Of a stretch of DNA of 7,954 nt, positions 1 through 6,345 are shown in pieces. The first letter of the stretch is position 1; each line of letters begins with the position of its first letter. Source of the DNA: Rhodoferax sp. (GTDB taxonomy: Bacteria > Pseudomonadota > Gammaproteobacteria > Burkholderiales > Burkholderiaceae_C); the NCBI GenBank assembly GCA_021731215.1, contig JAKFXU010000037.1, positions 1-7,954 of the forward strand, read 5' to 3'. Made by a program: the position numbers and the translations under genes. The notes below the pieces were generated by a model, which made no database searches, was not told the origin of the DNA, and saw nothing but the letters and a program-made list of their open reading frames with translations.

Positions 1-1
1 G

Positions 2-82
2 CTGCGTGGGGCTTTGCAGCAGCGTGCTGAGCACCCGAGCGAGGTGGTCAGGGAGCATGTGGTTTGGGCATTGGGGCGCTGA
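2..82 (+). CDS. queG: C-terminal end of epoxyqueuosine reductase (partial)
   Basis: The frame starting at base 2 is open from the window edge to a TGA at 80-82 and gives 26 residues ending in VREHVVWALGR. The pattern of a short arginine-rich helix followed by P-S-E-x-V-R-E-H-V-x-W-A-L matches, from memory, the extreme C-terminus (HEAT-like end) of QueG. QueG is the cobalamin and iron-sulfur enzyme that reduces epoxyqueuosine to queuosine in the tRNA wobble position, in the cytoplasm. The catalytic and Fe-S domains lie outside the window, so the call rests on the tail alone. It is transcribed towards, and converges with, the AEC transporter gene. The other two frames close quickly here. Any other protein with a similar HEAT-type tail would be the main alternative. 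Confidence 0.68.
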   Translation: MRGALQQRAEHPSEVVREHVVWALGR

Positions 83-202
83 TATTTTTGATGTGCAAGA
101 GATGTTGGTTGCAATAGTGGGGCCGGATTGCAATGCGAGCCAATGACCTGGCCGACCTGACTTGGGTCGGGATGTGCGCCCGACAGCCAGGACGCCGTAG
201 CC
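83..202. other. Convergent intergenic spacer
   Basis: This 120-base stretch lies between the end of the queG-like gene and the repeat pair. It has no gene-like frame. A weak 6-bp hairpin (CCGACC at 152-157 with GGTCGG at 165-170, 7-nt loop) is present but is not followed by a T-run, so it is not a convincing terminator. Confidence 0.5.
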
Positions 203-276
203 GTAGGGTGGGCAAAGCGCAGCGTGCCCACCGATGCAGCGCCCCACGTGGGCACGCTGCGCTTTGCCCACCCTAC
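203..276. repeat. Inverted pair of REP-like repeats (REPIN-like)
   Basis: Bases 203-231 and 248-276 are perfect 29-bp inverted copies of each other, separated by 16 bases. Each copy also folds on itself: GGTGGGCA (207-214) pairs with TGCCCACC (225-232) across the 10-nt loop AAGCGCAGCG, and the second arm mirrors this. The motif GTAGGGTGGGCA...TGCCCAC is, to my knowledge, a frequently seen extragenic repeat in beta- and gammaproteobacteria. Two REPs in inverted orientation correspond to the REPIN arrangement mobilised by RAYT transposases. It sits between two convergent genes and could act as a bidirectional transcription stop or mRNA-end stabiliser, although no T-run follows. The right arm contains the TAG stop codon (as CTA, 273-275) of the AEC gene. 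The symmetry is certain; the family assignment is inference. Confidence 0.8.
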
Positions 277-1193
277 TGAATTTTCAGCGATCCGAGCACG
301 CCGAGCGCAAACGGCAAGCTCAGCATGCCGAGCAGGGTGGACAGCGTCACCAGACCGGCGACATAGGCGCCGTCATAGCCCATGCGCGCTGCCAGCACAT
401 AGCAACTGGACGCCGTCGGCAAGGCGGAAAAAGCCAGCAGCACGGTGGTTTGCACCGGATCGAGATGAAACAGGCGCGCAAACCCGAGTGCCACCAGCGG
501 CAGCAAGAAATGACGGATCGTCAACAGCGCCAGCGCCAGCGTTTTGGCCCGGCCCAGCGCACCCAACTGCATGCCCGCACCGGCTGCCATCAGGCCCAGC
601 GCCAGCGAGGCCGCTCCGATGCGGCTGACCGTAGGCTCCAGCCAGATCGGCAACGTGAAGCCGAGCAGATTTGCCGTCAGGCCGGCTGCCGTGCCGATAA
701 TGAGCGGGTTGCGCACCAGTTCGCGCAGGAACCCGCGCTGGGCGTGGCGCGCCATCGGCCAGACGGCGCCGACATTGAACAGCGGCACGCACACGCCGAT
801 CAGCACCGCAATCAACAGCAAACCCTGCGGGCCGGCCAGCCGCTCGGCCAGCGCCAGGCCGATGAATGAATTGAACCGAAACGCCACCTGGGCGCTGGCC
901 GCATGCTCGCGCTGATCGATATGGCGTCGCAGCCACGGCCAATGAGGGAGGGAATAGGCTAGCGCGATGCCGCTGAGCCCCATGGCCCAACCGGCCCCGA
1001 TCAGACTGGATGTCGAACTGATATCGAGCGGGCTTTTCACAATCGAGTGAAACAGCAGCACCGGAAAGAACAAGAAGTAGACCAGGGTTTCGACCTGCTG
1101 CCACACCGTGCGGTTGAGGGCGGTATAGCGGCACACCAGGTAGCCACACAGAATCAGGGCGAAGTCGGGGAATAATAGTTGGGCGAAATTCAC
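273..1193 (-). CDS. AEC-family transporter (auxin efflux carrier-type permease)
   Basis: A 306-residue integral membrane protein of the AEC/BART-type permease family, which exports or takes up small organic anions across the inner membrane. The substrate cannot be read from sequence. Hydrophobic segments run through almost the whole chain, about ten helices in two halves separated by the polar stretch near residues 85-105. Family-like features are the FRFNSFIG segment (106-113), RNPLIIGTAAGL (161-172), and the broken helix FSALPTASSCYVLAARMGYDG (255-275) with its conserved proline followed by a small polar run. Length is typical for the family. The start is a GTG (1191-1193) with no strong Shine-Dalgarno sequence before it, so the exact N-terminus is uncertain, but MNFAQLLFPDFALILCGYL fits a normal first helix. 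It is divergent from the Bug-type binding protein gene, and its stop codon is provided by the inverted repeat downstream. Confidence 0.88.
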   Translation of the reverse strand: MNFAQLLFPDFALILCGYLVCRYTALNRTVWQQVETLVYFLFFPVLLFHSIVKSPLDISSTSSLIGAGWAMGLSGIALAYSLPHWPWLRRHIDQREHAASAQVAFRFNSFIGLALAERLAGPQGLLLIAVLIGVCVPLFNVGAVWPMARHAQRGFLRELVRNPLIIGTAAGLTANLLGFTLPIWLEPTVSRIGAASLALGLMAAGAGMQLGALGRAKTLALALLTIRHFLLPLVALGFARLFHLDPVQTTVLLAFSALPTASSCYVLAARMGYDGAYVAGLVTLSTLLGMLSLPFALGVLGSLKIQ

Positions 1194-1338
1194 GCAGCGA
1201 GAATACCAGCCAAATCACCCATGAAATGCGGCGACCTTCGGGTTTGCCCCTAAGGGCTCGCCACAATAGGGATCATCGGCGCGACGGTTAACATAGGCGT
1301 TGATTTTTCATTCAATCGGGTACTTCAGGAGCCAAATC
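1194..1338. promoter_or_regulatory. Divergent upstream region of the AEC and Bug genes
   Basis: These 145 bases separate two divergent genes and must hold both promoters. On the + strand TTGCCC (1244-1249) and TAGGGA (1267-1272) are 17 bases apart, a weak sigma-70-like pair. The region also holds a short GCCC-CTAA-GGGC hairpin. For the Bug gene the ribosome binding site AGGAG (1327-1331) is seven bases before the ATG at 1339. I see no clear operator. Confidence 0.35.
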
Positions 1339-2304
1339 ATGATGCATCGTCGAACTCTATTCGCCTTGAGCCTGCTCGCCGCCGCCGGCTCCGCCCTGGC
1401 GCAGGGCTATCCCAACAAGGTCATCAAGCTGCAGGTGCCATTTGCGCCGGGCGGCACCACCGACATCATCGCCCGCACCATCTCGGACGCCCTGGGCAAG
1501 GCCTTGGGCCAGACCGTGGTGGTGGAGAACAAGGCCGGCGGCGGTGGCATCATTGGCGCCAACGAGACCGCCAAGGCCGCGCCTGACGGCTACTCGCTGG
1601 GCATGGCCACCGTGTCCACCACGGCGGCCAATCCCGCCATCAACCCCAAGATGCCGTACAACTCGCTGACCGACTTCACGCCCATCATCAACATCGCGGC
1701 GACCCCCAATGTGATTGCGGTGCACCCCAGTTTCCCGGCGAAGGACTACAAAGGCTTCGTGGCCGAACTGAAGAAAAACCCCGGTAAACACTCCTATGCT
1801 TCGTCGGGCACCGGTGGCATTGGTCATTTGCAGATGGAGTTGTTCAAGAATTTGAGTGCGACTTTCATCACCCACATTCCCTACCGGGGCGCGGGCCCGG
1901 CCCTCAACGACACCGTCGCCGGCCAGGTGTCCATGCTGTTTGACAACCTGCCGTCGGCCTTGCCTTTCATTCAGTCCAATCGCCTGGTTCCGATCGTGGT
2001 GGCGGCGCCGCAGCGACTGTCGCAACTGCCCAATGTGCCGACCTTCAAGGAGGTCGGACTGGAGCCGGTGAACCGCATGGCTTACTACGGTATTTATGGC
2101 CCCAAAGGCTTGTCCAGGGAAGTGGTGGACAAGATCAACGCCGGCGTGCGCAAAGCGCTGGAAGACCCGGCGGTGAAAAAGCGGATCGAAGACACCGGCT
2201 CCATCATCATTGCCAACACGCCCGAGCAGTTCGCGGAGCAGATCAAGGCCGAGTACGAAGTCTACAAAAAAGTGGTTGATTCGGCCAAGCTCAAACTCGA
2301 GTGA
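1339..2304 (+). CDS. Bug/TctC-family periplasmic solute-binding protein
   Basis: A 321-residue extracytoplasmic binding protein of the Bug (TctC) family, the periplasmic receptors of tripartite tricarboxylate-type transporters that bind small carboxylates; the ligand here is unknown. The start is the ATG at 1339, preceded by AGGAG at seven bases. An in-frame upstream ATG at 1300 would put 13 polar residues before the signal peptide and is unlikely. Residues 1-21 form a classic signal peptide ([17 protein letters not shown] then ALA|Q). Family features are [19 protein letters not shown] (24-42), the [15 protein letters not shown] segment, [10 protein letters not shown], the conserved central region with [15 protein letters not shown] and [18 protein letters not shown], and the PTFKEVGL segment. 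No TctA/TctB membrane genes are nearby, which is usual for these orphan receptors. Its TGA overlaps the GTG of xerD, so the two are probably co-transcribed. The AEC permease lies divergently upstream; a shared substrate is possible but only a guess. Confidence 0.93.
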   Translation: MMHRRTLFALSLLAAAGSALAQGYPNKVIKLQVPFAPGGTTDIIARTISDALGKALGQTVVVENKAGGGGIIGANETAKAAPDGYSLGMATVSTTAANPAINPKMPYNSLTDFTPIINIAATPNVIAVHPSFPAKDYKGFVAELKKNPGKHSYASSGTGGIGHLQMELFKNLSATFITHIPYRGAGPALNDTVAGQVSMLFDNLPSALPFIQSNRLVPIVVAAPQRLSQLPNVPTFKEVGLEPVNRMAYYGIYGPKGLSREVVDKINAGVRKALEDPAVKKRIEDTGSIIIANTPEQFAEQIKAEYEVYKKVVDSAKLKLE

Positions 2305-3215
2305 CGACCGACGCGCTGGCGCGCGATGCGTTGATCGACGCATTCATTGACGCGCTGTGGCTGGAGGAGGGCTTGTCCAAAAACACCCTCACCGCCTACC
2401 GGCGCGATCTGACCTTGTATGACGCCTGGCTGCAGGGCCGGCAGCGGCGCTTGACGGATACGGTTGAGCATGACCTGAACGGCTACTTTGCCGCGCAACA
2501 CAGTGCCACCAAGGCCACCACCGCGAACCGGCGTCTCACTGTTTTCAAGCGCTATTTTCGCTGGGCGCTGCGTGAGCACCTCATTAGCGCCGACCCCACG
2601 CTCAAGCTGCAGGCCGCCCGTCAGGCGCTGCGGGTGCCCAGCACTTTGACCGAGCATCAGGTCGAGGCGCTGCTGGGCGCGCCTGACACCGACACGCCGC
2701 TAGGAGTGCGCGACCGCACCATGCTGGAGCTGATGTACGCCAGCGGCCTGCGCGTCAGTGAGCTGGTGACGCTCAAGCTGTTCAACGTGAGCCTGTCGGA
2801 AAACGTGGTGCGGGTGTTTGGCAAAGGCAACAAGGAGCGGCTGGTGCCGTTTGGCGAAGTGGCCGGCGTCTGGATCAGCCAGTATCTGAGCGGGGCGCGC
2901 CCAGGGCTGCTGGCGGGCAAGCAGACCGAAGACCTGTTTGTGACGCATCGGGGCGTCAAGGCCGGCACTGCCATGAGTCGGGTCATGTTCTGGATGATTG
3001 TCAAAAAACAGGCGGCGAGCGCGGGCATCACGGCGCCTTTGTCACCGCACACCTTGCGCCATGCCTTTGCCACGCATCTGCTCAACCATGGTGCCGATCT
3101 GCGCGCGGTCCAGCTATTGCTGGGCCATGCCGATATTTCAACCACCACCATTTACACCCATGTGGCACGCGAACGGCTCAACGCTCTGCATGCCCGGCAT
3201 CATCCGCGCGGCTAG
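2301..3215 (+). CDS. xerD: Site-specific tyrosine recombinase XerD
   Basis: A 304-residue tyrosine recombinase that, with XerC, resolves chromosome dimers at dif near the division septum. The N-terminal SAM-like core-binding domain (about residues 8-95) contains [19 protein letters not shown], very close to E. coli XerD. The catalytic domain carries the full set: R151 (ASGLRVSEL), K175 ([11 protein letters not shown]), H250 and R253 ([21 protein letters not shown] region), H276 (LLGHADIS) and nucleophile Y285 (IYTHV). The C-terminus ending HHPRG matches XerD rather than XerC. The start is a GTG whose last three bases form part of the stop region of the preceding gene (GTGA overlap, 2301-2304). 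There is no obvious Shine-Dalgarno before it, so translation may depend on coupling to the Bug gene. Alignment with the E. coli N-terminus supports this start. Intact, housekeeping, and not associated with an integrated element here. Confidence 0.96.
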   Translation: MTTDALARDALIDAFIDALWLEEGLSKNTLTAYRRDLTLYDAWLQGRQRRLTDTVEHDLNGYFAAQHSATKATTANRRLTVFKRYFRWALREHLISADPTLKLQAARQALRVPSTLTEHQVEALLGAPDTDTPLGVRDRTMLELMYASGLRVSELVTLKLFNVSLSENVVRVFGKGNKERLVPFGEVAGVWISQYLSGARPGLLAGKQTEDLFVTHRGVKAGTAMSRVMFWMIVKKQAASAGITAPLSPHTLRHAFATHLLNHGADLRAVQLLLGHADISTTTIYTHVARERLNALHARHHPRG

Positions 3216-3224
3216 CGCCGGCGC
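3206..3224 (+). terminator. Possible GC-rich hairpin at the xerD stop codon
   Basis: GCGCGGC (3206-3212) can pair with GCC(G)GCGC (3217-3224) around the loop TAGC that contains the stop codon. It overlaps the 12-bp palindrome AGCGCCGGCGCT at 3214-3225. There is no following T-run, so a role as intrinsic terminator is doubtful; it might only protect the mRNA end. Confidence 0.25.
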
Positions 3225-3478
3225 TTGACCCAAGCCTTCGCTCCCAACGAGTAGACAAATAGCGCTCCTTGCACTGGACCTCGACTGGAGATTTCACGCG
3301 GCCTTGAGCGGCCCAGCCTCGCCAGCCAGAGCCGAGCGCACGTGTTTTCCGCATCGGAAAGCAAGCTGCCCGCACGGCATTGACCCCCGGGGCTCGAGGG
3401 AAGCGCAGCTTCACCGCGTTACCCCAGCCGACCGCTCCGGTAGGCAAATTTTTACCTGCCACAGCGTTAGAAAATAAT
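3216..3478. other. Non-coding stretch with an ORF-like antisense frame
   Basis: No + strand gene is seen between xerD and the Fur-controlled promoter. On the - strand a 94-codon frame (3178-3462, GTG start) is open. It contains AVRAACFPMRKTRALGSGW and lacks any domain I recognise, and its 3' end is antisense to the end of xerD. The wording of this peptide resembles 'hypothetical proteins' that I recall seeing repeatedly in Comamonadaceae genomes, which would suggest an intergenic repeat rather than a gene; this is memory, not a search result. Near its start, 3439-3460 is an imperfect 22-bp inverted repeat (GGTAGGCAAA facing TTTACCTGCC) that could be an operator or hairpin. Nothing else is evident. 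Confidence 0.4.
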
Positions 3479-3479
3479 T

Positions 3480-3508
3480 TTATAACGGGAATTATTCGCG
3501 TATAGAAT
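3480..3508 (+). promoter_or_regulatory. Sigma-70-like promoter of the receptor remnant
   Basis: TTATAA (3480-3485) and TAGAAT (3503-3508) are separated by exactly 17 bases. The -10 element matches five of six consensus positions; the -35 matches only three. The surrounding sequence is strikingly AT-rich compared with its GC-rich neighbours. The -10 element overlaps the Fur box, the usual arrangement for iron repression by blocking RNA polymerase. Confidence 0.6.
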
Positions 3509-3524
3509 GAGAACTATTCTCATT
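3506..3524. promoter_or_regulatory. Fur box (ferric uptake regulator operator)
   Basis: AATGAGAACTATTCTCATT is a perfect 8-3-8 inverted repeat of exactly 19 bp and matches the proteobacterial Fur-box pattern (TGAGAA...TTCTCA core). It overlaps the -10 hexamer of the promoter just upstream and lies 17 bases before the ATG at 3542. When iron is plentiful, Fe-loaded Fur would be expected to sit here and switch off everything downstream, including the iron permease if the transcript extends that far. Confidence 0.87.
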
Positions 3525-3541
3525 TATATCCGCGAATCGAC

Positions 3542-3832
3542 ATGTCAACTGCTGCCACTTCCGCTCCAATCTACGGTGCCAACACCTACCACGGCGCGCG
3601 CCGCTGGTCGGCTATCCTGCGCCACGAGAACATCGACGCCGAGCGCAGCAACCGGCTGACCGGTGTGACGGGTTCGACCTCGCTGTCCAAAACCCTGCCC
3701 GGCATCGGCGCCACCTGGAACCTGAACAAAGACCTCACCGTCTTCGCCAGCCTGCACAAGGGCTTTGCCGCGCCGCGCGTGGAAGACCTGATTGGCGCGG
3801 CTGTCGTCCGGGCGGGTCAGCCTGTCTGGTGA
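3542..3832 (+). pseudogene. TonB-dependent receptor remnant (barrel fragment)
   Basis: This 96-codon frame directly follows the Fur-controlled promoter but encodes only a piece of the outer-membrane beta-barrel of a TonB-dependent iron/siderophore receptor. Residues 18-84 (ARRWSAILRHENID, then LPGIGATWNLNKDLTVFAS, then LHKGFAAPRVEDLI) match the alternating strand pattern and the GIGATW...FAS.H.GF..PR signature of FecA-like receptors, which sit near the middle or C-terminal half of a ~700-residue protein. There is no signal peptide, no TonB box, no plug, and no C-terminal aromatic strand. After residue 84 the sequence (GAAVVRAGQPVW) no longer looks like a receptor. No good ribosome binding site precedes the ATG. 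I read it as the product of at least one deletion that fused the receptor's promoter to an internal segment. A product, if made, could not form a barrel. Confidence 0.75.
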
Positions 3833-3937
3833 GCCCATCGAACCAACGCGGGCAATGGCAGAAAAATGACATCCAGTCCATCCAACTCCTGCTCGGTTTC
3901 GTCACCGGGCCCACACCGCAACCGTGAGATCGCCATC
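3833..3937 (+). other. Spacer before the iron permease
   Basis: These 105 bases separate the receptor remnant from the permease start. A + strand frame running through the receptor's stop in another phase ends at the TGA of 3924-3926 with the peptide end QLLLGFVTGPTPQP. It could be the tail of a lost gene, but I do not recognise it. There is no second Fur box or strong promoter, so the permease may rely on the Fur-controlled promoter 430 bases upstream. Confidence 0.35.
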
Positions 3938-5914
3938 ATGAACACGAAACGCTTATTCCAACCGATCATCCGAATAGGGGCTTGGGTACTTATCGGTCTG
4001 TTTGCGGCCTTTGCCGCATCCGCCCAAGCGGATTCCGTCGATGCAAGCAGAACGGCCCAGACCGTCGCCCACATGCTCGACTACGTGGGCGTGGATTACC
4101 CGGAATTCGTGCGCGATGGCAAGGTGCTCGACAAGGCGGAATACCAAGAGCAGCTCGAATTTTCGGTCCAGGTGATCGAACAGTTGCGCAAGCTGCCGGA
4201 CCATCCGGCCAAGGCCGGACTGTTGCGCCAAGCCGAAACCCTGCGCTCACACATCGATGCCAGAGCACCCGGTGCGGAGGTCTCCGGCTTGGCGGGCGAA
4301 CTGCGGCGGGGCGTCATCGGCGCCTACAAAATCGCCGTCGCACCCAAACGGGCGCCAGACCTGAGAGGTGCCGCCGGGCTGTACGCCAGCCAGTGCGCGT
4401 CTTGTCATGGAGCGCAAGGCAAGGGAGACGGCATCCTGGCCAAGGGCATGGAGCCGGCCCCATCCGATTTCCACGACCTGGCGCGCATGGGGCAGCGCAG
4501 CGTGCATGGCCTTTTTAGCGCCATCAGCCTGGGTGTGACCGGCACGCCCATGAGCGGTTTTACCCAACTCTCCGAGGAAGACCGCTGGGCACTGGCGTTT
4601 TTCGTAGCCGCGCTGACTACCCCCGCCGACGTGACGCAACAAGGCGCAGCGATTTTTGCCGCCGGCGGCAAGACCCTTCCCTTCGTAAACTTGCGCGCCC
4701 TTGCCACCCTCACCGAGAACGAAGTCAGATCCAGTCATGGCGAAGACGCGTCCATGGTTTTTGCCTGGCTCAGGCAAAACCCCGGCAAGGCCCAAATTGC
4801 GGCAGAGCCGCCGCTTGCCTTCACGGCCCGGCACTTGGATGAAAGCCTCGCCGCCTACCGGGCGGGTGACATTTCCTTGGCCCAGCGACTCGCCGTTACC
4901 GGCTACCTGGAAGGCTTCGAACTGGTGGAGGCCAGTCTCGACGCCTCCGACCGCGCACTGCGCCAGGACATCGAAATGCAGATGACTGCTTACCGCAACC
5001 TGCTGCGCGCCGGCGCACCGGGCACCGAGGCGCAAAGACAGGCCGCCCTGGTGCACACGCTTCTCGCCAGCGCCGCCGACAAGCTCGACGGCAGCCGGCT
5101 ATCCCCCACCGCCGCACTGGTCAGCGCGTTTTTCATCATCGTGCGCGAAGGCCTGGAAGCACTGCTGGTGGTGGCGGCCATCGTCGCTTTCCTGATCAAG
5201 GCCGAGCGCCGCGAGGCGCTGCCCTATATCCATATCGGCTGGATGAGTGCCCTTGGTTTGGGCGCGCTGACCTGGTTCGTGGCCAGCTACGTCATCGCCG
5301 TCAGCGGCGCCGGGCGCGAGGTCACGGAGGGGATCACGGCGCTTGCCGCCAGCGCCATCCTGCTCTACGTCGGCTTCTGGCTGCACGACAAGTCCCACGC
5401 CGAGCGCTGGAAAGCCTTCGTCGGTCGGCATCTCACCCATGCCTTGACGCGCGGCACCCTGTGGGCACTGACCGGTGTGTCGTTCCTGGCCGTGTACCGC
5501 GAAGCCTTCGAGACTGTGCTGTTCTACCAGGCCCTGTGGCAACAGGCCGAAGGCGCGCGCAGTTCGGTGCTGATCGGCTTCGGGCTGGGCGGCGGCACCC
5601 TTGCCGTCCTCGCCTGGCTGATTTTCCGCTTCGGCCTGCGCCTGCCCATCGGCCCCTTCTTCGCTGCGAGCTCGGTGTTGCTCGTCTTGCTGGGCGTTAT
5701 GTTCGCTGGCCACGGTGTCGCCGCGCTCCAGGAAGCGGGCTGGCTGCCGGTGGATCCGGTGCATTTCCTCCATGTGCCCGTCTTGGGTATTTATGCCAAC
5801 CAGCAAGCCTTGTGGCTGCAAGGCCTCCTGCTCGCCGCCGTGAGCGCCGGTTTTGCCTGGGGTTACGCGCGCCGCCGGCCCGAAACAAGCACACAGAATG
5901 AAACCCGATGCTGA
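3938..5914 (+). CDS. Cytochrome c-FTR1 fusion iron permease
   Basis: A 658-residue iron uptake protein that joins a periplasmic c-type cytochrome to an FTR1/EfeU-type permease. I start it at the ATG of 3938, because MNTKRLFQPIIRIGAWVLIG is a clear signal peptide (probable cut after AQA, residue 31). The longer in-frame start at 3866 adds only polar residues. A helical periplasmic region (about 32-140) precedes a monohaem cytochrome c domain with C153-x-x-C156-H157 and a likely axial methionine M205 in TPMSGF. A further helical region (about 290-385) leads into seven membrane segments from about residue 393. The two iron-binding R-E-x-x-E motifs of the family are present: REGLE (403-407) and REAFE (521-525). 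By family knowledge FTR1 proteins move iron coupled to its oxidation, so the fused haem domain may take the electron; this is inference. It appears intact although its neighbours on both sides are broken. An EAL-domain fragment follows 20 bases later. Confidence 0.93.
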   Translation: MNTKRLFQPIIRIGAWVLIGLFAAFAASAQADSVDASRTAQTVAHMLDYVGVDYPEFVRDGKVLDKAEYQEQLEFSVQVIEQLRKLPDHPAKAGLLRQAETLRSHIDARAPGAEVSGLAGELRRGVIGAYKIAVAPKRAPDLRGAAGLYASQCASCHGAQGKGDGILAKGMEPAPSDFHDLARMGQRSVHGLFSAISLGVTGTPMSGFTQLSEEDRWALAFFVAALTTPADVTQQGAAIFAAGGKTLPFVNLRALATLTENEVRSSHGEDASMVFAWLRQNPGKAQIAAEPPLAFTARHLDESLAAYRAGDISLAQRLAVTGYLEGFELVEASLDASDRALRQDIEMQMTAYRNLLRAGAPGTEAQRQAALVHTLLASAADKLDGSRLSPTAALVSAFFIIVREGLEALLVVAAIVAFLIKAERREALPYIHIGWMSALGLGALTWFVASYVIAVSGAGREVTEGITALAASAILLYVGFWLHDKSHAERWKAFVGRHLTHALTRGTLWALTGVSFLAVYREAFETVLFYQALWQQAEGARSSVLIGFGLGGGTLAVLAWLIFRFGLRLPIGPFFAASSVLLVLLGVMFAGHGVAALQEAGWLPVDPVHFLHVPVLGIYANQQALWLQGLLLAAVSAGFAWGYARRRPETSTQNETRC

Positions 5915-5934
5915 GTTCCAGCAAGGAGAACGGC

Positions 5935-6255
5935 ATGAACGCAATCTTGAAAGAAGAATTCAAGGCTCTCGAAAAGGCCCAAAACGCCGCTCCAGCCAAT
6001 AGCCTGCACCCTCACGAGGCGCTTGACATTCTGCTGAGGCAGCGTTTCGGAGTGGAATACCAGCCTATCGTGGACACGGCGAGTGGGGATATCGCAGGCT
6101 TCGAGGCATTGGCCCGCTTCTGGCGGGCGGATGGAACACCCGTGGCGCCGGACCTGATGTTCGGGTTGCTGCCGCATCGGCGTCGCCCGTGCGCCTGGAC
6201 AGCCGCGAACTGTTGCGGTTCACTATGGCCCGAACAACGTCGGCGGTGTGATTAA
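5935..6255 (+). pseudogene. EAL-domain protein, N-terminal fragment with foreign tail
   Basis: The frame begins at ATG 5935, six bases after a strong AAGGAG (5923-5928) and 20 bases after the permease stop, so the pair looks like an operon. Residues 1-77 read as the beginning of an EAL cyclic-di-GMP phosphodiesterase: a short helical lead, then VEYQPIVDTASGDIAGFEALAR (residues 40-61) with the signature E57-A58-L59, followed by FWRADGTPVAPDLMFG. A working EAL domain needs about 240 residues with further metal-binding acidic residues and a catalytic lysine. Here the similarity stops near residue 78. The rest (LLPHRRRPCAWTAANCCG...) is an out-of-phase reading of a TonB receptor plug. The gene is thus truncated by a recombination junction near base 6165-6172. 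It cannot be enzymatically active. Linkage to the iron permease suggests an ancestral iron/c-di-GMP connection. Confidence 0.72.
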
Positions 6256-6345
6256 TTTTGGGACCAAGCGGATCCCGCGAAAGACCGCCATTACGATCAA
6301 GGAAACACTGTCTGTTGCCGACAGCGGCCAGTTTCTGGCTCTCGG
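6174..6345 (+). pseudogene. TonB-dependent receptor remnant (plug fragment, frameshifted)
   Basis: Two phases read together give the end of a receptor plug domain. The first (6174-6218) gives ASASPVRLDSRELLR, resembling the usual L-D-S-x-E-L-L-R-G approach. The second (6212 onward) gives VAVHYGPNNVGGVINFGTKR and then IPRKTAITIKETLSVADSGQF. The A-V-x-Y-G-P-N-N-V-G-G-V-I-N-F stretch is the hallmark of FecA-type siderophore receptor plugs. Between the two phases the glycine-rich G-G-G-A step is missing, consistent with a short deletion (about 13 bases if the normal spacing holds) between GCG-type repeats. Similarity fades near base 6345, while the frame stays open to TAG at 6443-6445. Neither signal peptide nor barrel is attached. 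It may derive from the same ancestral receptor as the barrel piece at 3542-3832, or from a second copy. Confidence 0.72.

Noticed and set aside
152..170. Intrinsic terminator downstream of the queG-like gene
   Set aside because: The stem is only six pairs and no T-run follows; the larger repeat pair at 203-276 is the better candidate for transcript ending.
234..869. 211-codon + strand frame opposite the AEC transporter
   Set aside because: Gln/Arg-rich shadow; the - strand frame has a proper membrane protein pattern and family motifs.
1357..2343. 328-codon open frame on the - strand opposite the Bug gene
   Set aside because: It is antisense to a clear family member, is rich in Arg, Gly, Val and His as expected from high-GC complementary codons, and shows no domain or plausible start.
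2301..3215. xerD as the integrase of a mobile element
   Set aside because: The sequence matches housekeeping XerD closely, including the C-terminus, and there is no attachment site, tRNA or phage gene next to it.
5099..5944. 281-codon open frame on the - strand opposite the permease
   Set aside because: A GC-driven shadow of the FTR1 gene with low-complexity Gln/Gly/Ala composition and no recognisable motif.
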